This document shows, in pieces, positions 8,496 through 17,883 of a stretch of DNA of 64,000 nt. The DNA lies in NCBI RefSeq assembly GCF_001707755.1, contig NZ_MBDL01000001.1:1-64000 (forward strand), read 5' to 3'. The stretch comes from Acinetobacter celticus. GTDB lineage: Bacteria > Pseudomonadota > Gammaproteobacteria > Pseudomonadales > Moraxellaceae. The notes below the pieces were generated by a model that was not told the origin of the DNA, ran no database searches, and saw only the letters and a program-made list of their open reading frames with translations. Position 1 is the stretch's first letter. Each line of letters starts with the position of its first letter. Both the position numbers and the translations under genes were made by a program.

Positions 8496-11234
8496 TTAAT
8501 TTTGATCAATGCTGTTACTTTGAGTTTCTGGCATAGGGGCAATGTATGCAATCATCAGCATGATAAAACCAGCACCAAAAAATGAAATAACGCGGGTTAA
8601 AGTGCCAATCTGGGATAAGTCAAACAACACCAATTTCAAGGTCACTAAAACCAAAATACTGGCCCCCAAAACCCATAATGCACGTAATTTTCGCTTGGTT
8701 GCCACACTCATCGTGATAAAAGCCAAACTTACCCAAAGCAAGGTAAAACTCAATTGGATGGTGGCATTCCCCCACATCTGCCATTCATTATAAGGGGTTG
8801 CGAAATAGACATGCAGTGCACGAAGCACCACATAACTGCTCAACCACAAAAGTCCCAACACCATCAGAATCGCACCCATGCTTTTATCCAACCCTGCTTT
8901 CATCTGTAAATTCAGCATCCAGATAAAACTCATTAGCATCGCCAGACTGACCATATCAAAAGGATTCACGATGGGTAAAAAATACATCTCAAAAGCATGT
9001 GAACTCAAAATTTGTGATGAAATAATCCACATCAGCATGAGCGCTAAAGTATTACGTGTTTGCCAAAAAATTGGCCAGTCAGAGTGTTCCGCCTGCTTAT
9101 AGCACCACGCCCCAAACAACAAAGGAAGAATGACAGCACTTAAATAAGGCATACTTGGCACAAGTGTCAGACTGGTGAGCGCTAAACTGACAAATACTCC
9201 TAAACTCACCCACTCTCTTTCAGCTTTTACACCCAATAAAGGGCGTAGCCATAATAGGGTAAGTAGCACGCCACTCAATGCAAATAAAATACGGTCTGAC
9301 AAATGATGCCAAACCATCATGCCGTTATGGCTTAAATCTATGACCATATACAGCGCTAGGCAATATACAGGAATAAGACCGATCCACTTCGGCAGCAACC
9401 ACGACCATGTCGCATTGCAACGCAATAACCATTCATTGCTCAGGTTATAAAACACCGTCACCACTAGCAGACACATCATCACCTGACTTTGGCCACCCAT
9501 TTGCTCAAGCAATAAAATAAACAACATGACTGTTGCAGAGAGCATTTGCATACATTGAAAGGCAATCGTGGAATTGGTTAATTGTTGTTGAAATTGAGGA
9601 ATGCTATTGGAAATGATGACCATTGCAAAATAACTAATACACAGCACCCAGTAGACATTGCTTGGAAAGACATTCAACACTGTAAAATAATATCCTCCCG
9701 AAAGACCCGCCATAAGTAGCAACCCCATTCCTACATAACGGCTAATGGTCGATTGACGGTACAGAGCGTAAATAAAAATGAATGCGCCTTCGATAGCCCA
9801 ACCTGCAACGCTCCACTGTTCAGCTAATAATATTGGCGGAATGAGTGCCATAAAAATTAGCATTAAACTAAAATAGCTTTGCGAAATCATCGCTACTGCT
9901 TGATTGCGTTTTGATAATTGATACAGACCCAAATACACCATTGCAAAAGCACAACTAAAACTGGCCTGATAAATATTTTGATCAAAATACATTAAATAGA
10001 GGAAAATATAGCCTGCAATCGGCGCACCAAAAATCAGTGCAATATCCATAATCGGTTTAAGCTGAAAACGGGTTAAATCACTTTTGGCCAATAACTGACT
10101 AAAGCGAAAACTCAGCCAAATAAAGACCGCCGTATGCGCAAAGACTAATCCTGAAAGGACGAATTTTTCCAGTTCATCACCATAATAAAAAGCATAGCTC
10201 CCGCCGACAAATACAGTCGTTAAAAAGGCAATTTGATTCAGCGCTTTCCAAGGTCTTAAGGTACTTAACACAACAACAGCCAAATTAATCAGCAAATAAT
10301 ATGCAATAAATTCTGTGGCGGTGGCATTGCGTACTGGCAAAGTAAATGGTGCAACATAAGCAATCAGCATCGCCATCAATGCCAATTCAATACTCTGCTG
10401 TTTTAAACTCAGCCAAATGGTGGGGACTAAAATTGCAATGAAACAACCACTGGCGATGAATAAATTTGGAATCACCTGATTGTAATAGGCAAAAAATAAG
10501 GTCAGAAACAAGGTCGCCAAGCCCAAACCTTCCAAAGCTAAAGCAAAACCACGGTTTTTATGTTGCATCACATAGCCAAAAATGACGATTGCTAGACTAA
10601 TGACTGCAACCACAATCAATTTAAATGCAAGGCTGAGTTGCCAATGTTCTGTCGCAAAGCGTAACAGTAAAACCACCCCAACAACCAATACAGCAATCGC
10701 CACTTTCAATACAGGATTGCCCTGAAATAGCCACAATTTGAGCTGTTCATTCAGACTTATTTCAGATGCAGTGGTTGTCGGTGTAACATCCGATGTCGTC
10801 AACATAACATTAGGTTCTTGGACGAAAGAATGCTTTTTTTCTGTATCTACGGCAGCAATTGGATGCTGTTGCATTTGACGTTGAATGGCAAGTAAATGGC
10901 GTTCTAAGCGTTTCAACCAGCGCAGGAAAAAGAAAATCCAAGCACTCAGCCCCAAAGCCGTCAGCCAATGCATTTGGCCCACTCCCCCCACCAAAGCAAT
11001 AATTGAAGAAATGTATAAAGGTACTTTAGAAGTCAGTTGCGCAGAGATTCCTTGTTCTATCGCCATCTGATCGGCTGGTTTTTGTAAGTCATCGACATAG
11101 TGCATGACACTTATGACAAAAGCTAAGCCACATAAATAGCTAAACTGCTGAAAGTCTGCATACCACATGCCAACGCCTGCAATAATCAGCACCATTAGCC
11201 AGATCATTCTAATTTCGTACTGCCCTTTCAGCAT
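8496..11234 (-). CDS. DUF2339 polytopic membrane protein
   Basis: This 912-residue, extremely hydrophobic protein has about 24-26 predicted membrane segments. The N-terminus has two helices, then a charged cytosolic patch (KRLERHLLAIQRQMQQHP, about 108-125) and a Thr-rich linker. After the linker comes the DUF2339 core beginning near LKLWLFQGNPVLKVAIAVLVVGVVLLLRFATEHW. The family is widespread in Gammaproteobacteria with no assigned biochemical role. The architecture resembles large integral membrane scaffolds or transporters but has no transport motif I recognise. It is a single-gene unit, convergent with mscS and divergent from polA. Confidence 0.85.
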   Translation of the reverse strand: MLKGQYEIRMIWLMVLIIAGVGMWYADFQQFSYLCGLAFVISVMHYVDDLQKPADQMAIEQGISAQLTSKVPLYISSIIALVGGVGQMHWLTALGLSAWIFFFLRWLKRLERHLLAIQRQMQQHPIAAVDTEKKHSFVQEPNVMLTTSDVTPTTTASEISLNEQLKLWLFQGNPVLKVAIAVLVVGVVLLLRFATEHWQLSLAFKLIVVAVISLAIVIFGYVMQHKNRGFALALEGLGLATLFLTLFFAYYNQVIPNLFIASGCFIAILVPTIWLSLKQQSIELALMAMLIAYVAPFTLPVRNATATEFIAYYLLINLAVVVLSTLRPWKALNQIAFLTTVFVGGSYAFYYGDELEKFVLSGLVFAHTAVFIWLSFRFSQLLAKSDLTRFQLKPIMDIALIFGAPIAGYIFLYLMYFDQNIYQASFSCAFAMVYLGLYQLSKRNQAVAMISQSYFSLMLIFMALIPPILLAEQWSVAGWAIEGAFIFIYALYRQSTISRYVGMGLLLMAGLSGGYYFTVLNVFPSNVYWVLCISYFAMVIISNSIPQFQQQLTNSTIAFQCMQMLSATVMLFILLLEQMGGQSQVMMCLLVVTVFYNLSNEWLLRCNATWSWLLPKWIGLIPVYCLALYMVIDLSHNGMMVWHHLSDRILFALSGVLLTLLWLRPLLGVKAEREWVSLGVFVSLALTSLTLVPSMPYLSAVILPLLFGAWCYKQAEHSDWPIFWQTRNTLALMLMWIISSQILSSHAFEMYFLPIVNPFDMVSLAMLMSFIWMLNLQMKAGLDKSMGAILMVLGLLWLSSYVVLRALHVYFATPYNEWQMWGNATIQLSFTLLWVSLAFITMSVATKRKLRALWVLGASILVLVTLKLVLFDLSQIGTLTRVISFFGAGFIMLMIAYIAPMPETQSNSIDQN

Positions 11235-11396
11235 ACTTTCTTCGCCCTATTCCTTGAACTTTGATCATACCTTAGCTATAGGTTTAAATTATTCGTCTTT
11301 ATCTGATATTCGGTAAACCCCTGATACCATCAAGCTTCAGCGCAAGGGCCAAAAATCACGTACAATGAAAGCGTTTTTTGAATTAGGAAGTCTTCA

Positions 11397-14159
11397 ATGC
11401 CGCCATTTGTCTTGGTCGATGGGTCATATTTTTTATTTCGTGCGTTTCACGCGTTACCCCCTTTAACCACGTCAACAGGATTGCACACCAATGCCATCCG
11501 CGGTGCGATTTCCGCTATTCAAAAATTGATGCGACGTATTCAACCTACGCATATGGCCGTTATTTTTGATACGCCTGAACCGACTTTCCGCCATGTCCTT
11601 TCACCTATTTACAAAGGTGACCGTCCAAGCATGCCTGAAGAGTTGGCAGAACAAATTCCGTATTTACATGCGTTAATTCGTGCTTTAGGTATTCCTCTAC
11701 ATACCCTTCCAGGCGCAGAAGCCGACGATGTTATTGGCACTTTGGCCAAACGTGCCGAAGCCCTAGGACATCAAGTGCTCATCTCCACTGGCGACAAAGA
11801 CATGGCACAGTTGGTCACAGACAAAGTGACTTTAGAAGACAGCTTTAAAGAACGTCCTTTAGATGTCGATGGTGTATTTGAAAAATTTGGCGTTTGGCCC
11901 AATCAAATTATTGATTATTTAACCCTAATGGGTGATGCCTCTGATGGCATTATGGGTGTGCCGGGGGTCGGTGCAAAAACCGCGGCTAAACTCTTGACTG
12001 AATACGGCTCGATTGGCGGTATTTTAGAAAATGTTGACAAAATTAAAGGTAAAGTTGGTCAAAACATTAAAGACAGTGTTGAAGGCATTACCCTCGATCA
12101 TCAATTGGCCAGTATTGTCATCGATCTCGATTTAAGCTTTGATTATGACGATCTGAAACTTCAAGAGCCAAATGTAGACGCCTTACGTACTTTATATACG
12201 GAGCTTGAGTTCCGTAATCAGTTGCAATCACTCGATCATCCCAATAATCCAAACAACTCAAATTACAAACAAGTCTCAAAATCCATCAGTTCAAAAACCG
12301 CAGCTGAAGCGACACCCGTTGAAGATCAAGCGTCAAAAACCAGTGTAGATGATCAATTGGGCCAAGCCACGTATCACACGGTTTTAAGCCAACACGATTG
12401 GGATGTCTTGTTCCAACGTTTAAGCACTGAAAAGCGTTTTGCTTTTGATACTGAAACCACCAGTCTCGACTACCGTATTGCTCAAATTGTCGGTTTTTCT
12501 GTGGCTTTCGATGCCAATGATGCTTACTACGTGCCTTTAGCACATGATTATGAAGGCGCACCTGAGCAACTTAATCGCGAGCTCATTTTGGGTCAAATCA
12601 AACCGATTATTGAAGATGCATCAGTTCAAAAAATTGGTCATCATTTAAAATACGATGCACACGTTTTAGAAAACCACGGCATTCAACTGCAAGGTTGGTA
12701 TTTTGACACCATGTTAGCGTCGTATGTGCTGAATTCTGTTGCCACTCGTCATGGTATGGATGATGTTGCACGTTTGTATTTAAGTCATTTGACCACTACC
12801 TTTGAACAGGTGGCAGGCAAAGGGGTGAAACAAAAAACCTTTAATCAAATTGAATTAGAGACCGCCGCCCATTATGCAGCCGAAGATGCGCATGTTACGT
12901 ATCGCCTGTATGAAGTTTTAAATACCAAACTGCAAAAGCACCCAGAACTGATCAATATTTTACATAATATTGAAATGCCCGTTGCCCGTGTACTGACCAT
13001 GATGGAAGAAAACGGCATTGAACTGAATTTAGACTTTTTAGATCAGCTTAGTGTTGAATTTTCCAACACCATACAAGATTTAGAAAACCAAATTACAGAA
13101 CTGGCAGGCCAACCCTTCAATGTCAGCTCACCGAAACAAGTGGGTGAAATCCTATTTGATAAATTGGGCTTAAAAGGTGGTAAAAAGACTTCGACGGGTC
13201 AGTACAGTACCAGTGAAAGTGTTTTAGAAAAAATTGAACATCCGATCACCAATCTTATTTTGGAATATCGTGGTCTTTCTAAACTAAAAAGCACCTACAC
13301 CGATGGCTTACTGAAACAAGCCAACAATGAGACACACCGTGTTCACACCAGTTATCATCAGGCTTTAACGGCTACTGGCCGTTTATCTTCAACTGATCCT
13401 AATCTACAAAACATTCCTGTACGCGAAGATATTGGTCGTCAAATTCGTAAAGCATTTATTGCACCGAAAGGCCGTGTCTTACTGGCAGCCGATTATTCAC
13501 AAATTGAATTGCGTTTAATGGCACATTTTTCTCAAGATGATGCCTTAGTCGATGCCTTTAATCATGGTCAAGATGTACACCGTCGTACAGCGGCAGAAGT
13601 CTTGGGGATTGCACTAGATGACGTGACCAGCAATCAGCGTCGCCAAGCCAAAGCGGTAAACTTCGGCCTACTCTATGGTATGTCTGAATTTGGTCTGACG
13701 CGTCAACTGGGTTTCAGCCGTGAAGAATCACGTAGTTATATTGGTAAATACTTTCAGCGCTATCCGGGTGTCTTAGACTACATGGAAAGAACGCGCCAAG
13801 TCGCACGTGAGCAAGGCTTTGTCGAAACCATTTTAGGTCGCCGTTTATATACACCCGATATTATGGCCAGCAATAAAATGGTCAAACAAGGGGCTGAACG
13901 TGCTGCCATTAATGCGCCACTGCAAGGCTCAGCGGCCGATATCATTAAAATGGCGATGATTGCAGTTGAAAAAATCCTGCCAAAAAATCAAGCCAAAATG
14001 CTGTTACAAGTGCACGATGAATTGGTTTTTGAAGTCGATGAAGCCATTGCGGATGATCTGGCAGTGAAACTCGCCGAAGTGATGCAGTCTGTACTGAAAA
14101 TATCTGTGCCATTGGTGGTTGAAGTCGGAAAAGGCAACAACTGGGATGAAGCACACTAA
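11397..14159 (+). CDS. polA: DNA polymerase I
   Basis: A full-length 920-residue Pol I. The N-terminal 5'-3' (flap) exonuclease spans about 1-290 (LVDGSYFLFRAFHALPP, GDKDMAQLV, GDASDGIMGVPGVGAKTA). The 3'-5' proofreading domain spans about 325-510 and keeps its metal-binding acidic residues (FDTETTSLD, KYDAHVLENHG, AEDAHVTYRLY), so proofreading should be active. The polymerase domain spans about 560-920 with motif A AADYSQIELRLMAHFS, motif B RRQAKAVNFGLLYGMS and motif C QVHDELVFEV. It acts in Okazaki-fragment maturation and excision repair. It is monocistronic, divergent from the DUF2339 gene and convergent with yggT. Confidence 0.98.
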   Translation: MPPFVLVDGSYFLFRAFHALPPLTTSTGLHTNAIRGAISAIQKLMRRIQPTHMAVIFDTPEPTFRHVLSPIYKGDRPSMPEELAEQIPYLHALIRALGIPLHTLPGAEADDVIGTLAKRAEALGHQVLISTGDKDMAQLVTDKVTLEDSFKERPLDVDGVFEKFGVWPNQIIDYLTLMGDASDGIMGVPGVGAKTAAKLLTEYGSIGGILENVDKIKGKVGQNIKDSVEGITLDHQLASIVIDLDLSFDYDDLKLQEPNVDALRTLYTELEFRNQLQSLDHPNNPNNSNYKQVSKSISSKTAAEATPVEDQASKTSVDDQLGQATYHTVLSQHDWDVLFQRLSTEKRFAFDTETTSLDYRIAQIVGFSVAFDANDAYYVPLAHDYEGAPEQLNRELILGQIKPIIEDASVQKIGHHLKYDAHVLENHGIQLQGWYFDTMLASYVLNSVATRHGMDDVARLYLSHLTTTFEQVAGKGVKQKTFNQIELETAAHYAAEDAHVTYRLYEVLNTKLQKHPELINILHNIEMPVARVLTMMEENGIELNLDFLDQLSVEFSNTIQDLENQITELAGQPFNVSSPKQVGEILFDKLGLKGGKKTSTGQYSTSESVLEKIEHPITNLILEYRGLSKLKSTYTDGLLKQANNETHRVHTSYHQALTATGRLSSTDPNLQNIPVREDIGRQIRKAFIAPKGRVLLAADYSQIELRLMAHFSQDDALVDAFNHGQDVHRRTAAEVLGIALDDVTSNQRRQAKAVNFGLLYGMSEFGLTRQLGFSREESRSYIGKYFQRYPGVLDYMERTRQVAREQGFVETILGRRLYTPDIMASNKMVKQGAERAAINAPLQGSAADIIKMAMIAVEKILPKNQAKMLLQVHDELVFEVDEAIADDLAVKLAEVMQSVLKISVPLVVEVGKGNNWDEAH

Positions 14160-14171
14160 TTATCTCATCAG

Positions 14172-14236
14172 CTCCCTCTCCTTCTTAGGAGAGGATTAAG
14201 GAGAGGTCAAATAAACCTCTCCTACTTCCCTTTTGC
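14172..14236. repeat. Dispersed palindromic intergenic repeat, copy 1
   Basis: CCCTCTCC...GGAGAGG...GGAGAGGT...ACCTCTCC forms nested inverted repeats between polA and yggT. Its core aligns with a second copy inside the pheS-pheT gap (about 25217-25256), both reading CCCTCT-(N)-AGGA-(N)-GGAGAGGT followed by an AT-rich stretch. It resembles the small non-coding CTCTCC/GGAGAG repeats common in proteobacterial intergenic DNA. Confidence 0.6.
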
Positions 14237-14256
14237 AAAGGTATAGGAAATTGAAG

Positions 14257-14294
14257 CAATAAAAAAGGACTCACCCGAGTCCTTTTTTATTGCA
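14257..14294. terminator. Bidirectional terminator between polA and yggT
   Basis: The perfect stem GCAATAAAAAAGGACTC / GAGTCCTTTTTTATTGC with an ACCC loop has T-tracts on both strands. It therefore serves the converging polA and yggT transcripts. Confidence 0.92.
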
Positions 14295-14301
14295 CTTAAA
14301 C

Positions 14302-14871
14302 TTATAAACCAGTTAACAGTACAATTGCCACTTCTTTCATAATCGTCTCTATCAACAGTAGCGTAAAAATTGCCACAATCGGAGATAAATCAATCATGCC
14401 CATATTCGGTAAAATACGACGAAATGGTGCAAGCAATGGCTCTGCCAATTCTTGTATCACCTCAATATACGGCGAACGAGACTGTGTGAACATCACCACC
14501 CAGCTCAAAATAATCGAAGCAAAAATCAAATAACGACAGAAACGGATTAAATCCTGAATCATGGTCACAAAAGTCATAATCAATAAATGCACTGGGCTAT
14601 TCACTGAAGCACCCGATAAATGCATAACACCGTACATTTTTAAAATATACAGTACCACCAATAAAATTAGGGCAGCCGTATTCACTCGCCCTTTTCCAGT
14701 GGTCGGAAAAATTCGACTAAAAATATCTACAATTTTAGTTGCCTTAGCCGTAGAAAGTACCACAGGGTTATACGGACTTACTGCAGCCAATTGCATTAAA
14801 AAACGGAAAAAAACGAGCAAAATTGCAACGTTGATGATAATGCCAAAAATTAGCGCAGAATTTGCACCCAT
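14302..14871 (-). CDS. YggT family membrane protein
   Basis: The 189-residue protein has two YggT repeats, each with paired membrane helices. The hallmark segment before each second helix is visible as AAVSPYNPVVLSTAKATKIVDIFSRIFP near the start and SPYIEVIQELAEPLLAPFRRILPNMGMIDLSPIVA near the end. YggT proteins are inner-membrane proteins linked genetically to osmotic or ion homeostasis and cell division, without a proven activity. The gene lies 23 nt downstream of proC, a very common arrangement, and is the last gene of the ppx-accA-tilS-proC-yggT run. Confidence 0.9.
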   Translation of the reverse strand: MGANSALIFGIIINVAILLVFFRFLMQLAAVSPYNPVVLSTAKATKIVDIFSRIFPTTGKGRVNTAALILLVVLYILKMYGVMHLSGASVNSPVHLLIMTFVTMIQDLIRFCRYLIFASIILSWVVMFTQSRSPYIEVIQELAEPLLAPFRRILPNMGMIDLSPIVAIFTLLLIETIMKEVAIVLLTGL

Positions 14872-14894
14872 ACCAAAACATTCCTAAAATAAAA

Positions 14895-15725
14895 TTACTT
14901 AATGCTGTCACTTAATTCTTGAGCAAGCTCTTGACTGCGTTTTTGCGCGGCTGCTAAAGCTGCCTGAATATTTTGCGAAATATGCGCATGATCAAACACT
15001 TCAATGGCAGCTTGTGTCGTGCCATTGGGCGAAGTGACATTTTTGCGCAATTCGGCTGGCGTATTTGAACTGGTAATCGCCATTTGTGCAGCACCTAAAG
15101 CCGTTTGCAATGTTAATGCAGTCGCCACTTTTTCATCTAATCCTAAGTTTTTACCCGCACGAATCATACTTTCCATCATATAGAAGAAATATGCAGGGCC
15201 AGAACCAGAAACTGCGGTCACGGCATCAATTTGCGCTTCAGAGTTTACCCAAATTGTGAGGCCAGTAGAAGCCATCACCTGACTTGCAAGCTCACGGTCT
15301 TGAAGCGTCACGGCTTCTTTTGCAAATAAACCATGCGCGCCCGTTTGCACTAAAGCAGGTGTATTTGGCATAACACGTACCACACGCTCTGTTTCTAAAA
15401 CATGCGCAATGGTCGAAATTTCTGCGCCAGCGACAATTGAAATAACCAATTTGCCTTCTAATTGACCTTTTAAAGCTTTTAAAATATTAGCCAAATATTG
15501 AGGCTTTACCGCCAACAGTACAATGTCTGCATCACGAATAGCCACCAAATTATCATCTGTTGTGTGAACATCTTTTTCAGCCAACAATAACCGAATTTTT
15601 TCGACAGGGTCTGAAACTGTAATACGCGTTGCGGGTAAACCACGGGCAAGAAGGCCACCAATTAAGGCCTGTGCCATATTGCCACCGCCAATAAAAGTAA
15701 TATTACAATTTAGAACTGCGCTCAT
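14895..15725 (-). CDS. proC: Pyrroline-5-carboxylate reductase
   Basis: This 276-residue enzyme catalyses the last step of proline synthesis, NAD(P)H-dependent reduction of pyrroline-5-carboxylate. The Rossmann dinucleotide motif FIGGGNMAQALIGG is at residues 11-24. The family signature is the GSGPAYFFYMMESM region near 175-190 and the LRKNVTSPNGTT loop near 233-244. The start codon overlaps the tilS stop as ATGA (4 nt), indicating translational coupling. Confidence 0.96.
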   Translation of the reverse strand: MSAVLNCNITFIGGGNMAQALIGGLLARGLPATRITVSDPVEKIRLLLAEKDVHTTDDNLVAIRDADIVLLAVKPQYLANILKALKGQLEGKLVISIVAGAEISTIAHVLETERVVRVMPNTPALVQTGAHGLFAKEAVTLQDRELASQVMASTGLTIWVNSEAQIDAVTAVSGSGPAYFFYMMESMIRAGKNLGLDEKVATALTLQTALGAAQMAITSSNTPAELRKNVTSPNGTTQAAIEVFDHAHISQNIQAALAAAQKRSQELAQELSDSIK

Positions 15726-17101
15726 GATGAAGATCCGATCTTGCTGTTATCTGAAGAAATTAATGTGGGTAGCCATCCCGCCTTGACGCAATAAGGAGAA
15801 TGAGCCAGCCAAAAGCCATTCGGCGTAAAGACACCTAGCATAACATTATCCATGCTTAATATTTGAATTGTATGACGGAGCCAAGGAAAAATTTGCGCTT
15901 GCTGAATTGCTTTCTTTAAAGGCCATGTTCCCACACGTCCCTGTAAGTGAATTTTTTCTCCACCTTGACGCTGCGTCAAGGTTAAACGCTGTTCTAATAA
16001 AGCAAAAGATAAGCCAAATTGTGGTGTACGCTGCATAACAAAATGTCCTGCAGGTAACTGAATATTTTTATTTAATGCTAAATTTATCGATAGAGTTTCA
16101 GGTTGTGGTACTTCAGACGCTTGATAGACTGCCTTAGATAAACGATAAAGTTTGCAAGCAAAACGTACATAGTAAAAGCCATTCCAATGTAATGCTGCCT
16201 GTGCATCCACTTTTGAATCAATTACTTCCTGTTGTAAGCGTTGCACCATTTCAAAAGAAGGTCGATATTGATCCAGTCCTTTCATCCAAGCTGACAACAA
16301 CTGACGCTGTCGAGGTCTAGACAAGACCTGAAACTGTTCAAGTTGCAACACCTCAGATGTAGCACAAGAAGCTAAATCCTGTGCCAAGACATCGGCCAAA
16401 ATATCGCTTGCATCTTGCATTAAACAACTGGTGCGACTGATTGCAGTTTGCATTTGAGGAAACCGTGATTGCAATATTGGCCACAATTCTTCACGGCACC
16501 ATGCACGGTCATAATGGGTATCAAAATTACTGAGGTCTTGAATATTTTGCACATTCAATGCTGTCGCCCATTGGCAAATCTGCTCACGGGACACATTCAA
16601 CAATGGTCGCCAAATGGTCAATTGATCACGCTGATCGAGTTGTTGCATGGCCGCCAAACCATGAATACCCGCCCCCGATAAAAGTCGAAGCATCAATGTT
16701 TCTGCCTGATCTTGCTGATGATGAGCCAAAACCAGCACTTCATTTGCTTTCAAATGCATTTGGTAGGCTTGATAGCGTGCGGTGCGTGCTTGATTTTCAA
16801 GGTTACCGTTATGGACTTGAACTGCTTGCACAATACAAGGCACATTCAGTTTCTGACAAACAGATGCCACAAAATGCCCCCAATCGGCACTGTTTTTTTG
16901 CAATTGGTGATCGATGTAAATGGCACGAATATTTTGCGGGCACAATAAAGACATTAGATGCAGGAGCAACATGGAATCCATGCCACCACTACATCCAATT
17001 AAAAAAGAAGTCTGTTCAGGAAAAGTGCTTATTTGGCTTAAGCAGTCAGACCTAAATTGTCGCTGCCAAATTTCATTAAACGCTGATAGCGTGCTTCGCA
17101 T
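15722..17101 (-). CDS. tilS: tRNA(Ile)-lysidine synthetase
   Basis: A 459-residue TilS that modifies C34 of tRNA-Ile(CAU) to lysidine, so that the tRNA reads AUA. The N-type ATP pyrophosphatase P-loop SGGMDS is at residues 38-43. It is followed by [19 protein letters not shown] and the ICQWATALN region. C-terminal substrate-binding domains follow to the end. The start lies 64 nt inside the accA 3' end. No other in-frame ATG lies between it and the P-loop, and the preceding 37 residues resemble the family N-terminus, so this long overlap appears real. Confidence 0.93.
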   Translation of the reverse strand: MRSTLSAFNEIWQRQFRSDCLSQISTFPEQTSFLIGCSGGMDSMLLLHLMSLLCPQNIRAIYIDHQLQKNSADWGHFVASVCQKLNVPCIVQAVQVHNGNLENQARTARYQAYQMHLKANEVLVLAHHQQDQAETLMLRLLSGAGIHGLAAMQQLDQRDQLTIWRPLLNVSREQICQWATALNVQNIQDLSNFDTHYDRAWCREELWPILQSRFPQMQTAISRTSCLMQDASDILADVLAQDLASCATSEVLQLEQFQVLSRPRQRQLLSAWMKGLDQYRPSFEMVQRLQQEVIDSKVDAQAALHWNGFYYVRFACKLYRLSKAVYQASEVPQPETLSINLALNKNIQLPAGHFVMQRTPQFGLSFALLEQRLTLTQRQGGEKIHLQGRVGTWPLKKAIQQAQIFPWLRHTIQILSMDNVMLGVFTPNGFWLAHSPYCVKAGWLPTLISSDNSKIGSSS

Positions 17102-17862
17102 CGTTCTTTTGCATCCAACGGCGTTAATTCTGCTAAAGCCTGTTTTAGCACAGATTTTAGGTTTTGCATCACTTCTTCAGGGTGCAAATGTGCGCCTTCA
17201 CCTTCATCTACCACATATTCAACAATACCAATTTTTTGTAGTTTGTCTGCAGTTAATGATAGCGCCTCACTCGCCTGTTCCGCTTTTTCTGCGGTTTTCC
17301 ACAAAATAGAGGCACAGCCTTCAGGTGAAATCACGGAATAAATACTGTGTGAAAGCATCACAACGCGGTCTGCAACACCAATACCCAATGCACCACCAGA
17401 ACCGCCTTCACCCAAAACTGTTGCAATGATTGGCACTTTTAAGCTCGACATTTGTGCAAGGCTGGTCGCAATTGCTTCTGCTTGACCACGTTCTTCTGCA
17501 CCCACACCTGGATACGCGCCCATCGTATCAATAAAGGTAAATACAGGTAGATTAAAACGCTCAGCCATCGCCATTAAACGCTGTGCTTTGCGGTAACCTT
17601 CTGGGTTACTCATACCAAAATTATGTTGTAATTTTTCACGTGTGCTACGACCACGGTGCTGACCAACAACCATTACAGGCTGACCATCAAAACGTGCAAG
17701 ACCACCAATCATTGCACCATCGTCACCGAACAAGCGGTCACCATGCAACGCATCAAACTCAGTGAAAATTTCACCTACATAATCCAAATATTGCGGACGA
17801 TCTGGATGACGTGCAATTTGAACTGTAGCCCATGCTTTAGATTGCGCTGCTTTATTTTTCAT
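17038..17862 (-). CDS. accA: Acetyl-CoA carboxylase carboxyltransferase subunit alpha
   Basis: The 274-residue AccA subunit pairs with AccD to transfer the carboxyl group from biotin to acetyl-CoA, the first committed step of fatty-acid synthesis. Crotonase-fold motifs are visible: [41 protein letters not shown] and [15 protein letters not shown]. It is shorter than the E. coli protein (319) at the N-terminus, beginning directly with [14 protein letters not shown]. This short form occurs in other Moraxellaceae, as far as I recall. It starts 21 nt after ppx. Confidence 0.93.
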   Translation of the reverse strand: MKNKAAQSKAWATVQIARHPDRPQYLDYVGEIFTEFDALHGDRLFGDDGAMIGGLARFDGQPVMVVGQHRGRSTREKLQHNFGMSNPEGYRKAQRLMAMAERFNLPVFTFIDTMGAYPGVGAEERGQAEAIATSLAQMSSLKVPIIATVLGEGGSGGALGIGVADRVVMLSHSIYSVISPEGCASILWKTAEKAEQASEALSLTADKLQKIGIVEYVVDEGEGAHLHPEEVMQNLKSVLKQALAELTPLDAKERCEARYQRLMKFGSDNLGLTA

Positions 17863-17883
17863 AGGTCGACTATTATCCCTGAA

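Noticed and set aside
8478..8512. CCATCAATCAATG...GATCAAT motif shared with the rRNA leader at about 18-52
   Set aside because: The second half of the 8478-8512 copy is the coding end of the DUF2339 gene (Ser-Ile-Asp-Gln-Asn-stop), and the match is short and A/T-rich, so chance is the simplest explanation.
16558..17055. 165-codon open frame on the plus strand opposite tilS
   Set aside because: It is the antisense of the highly conserved TilS P-loop region, with no ribosome-binding site or recognisable protein features.
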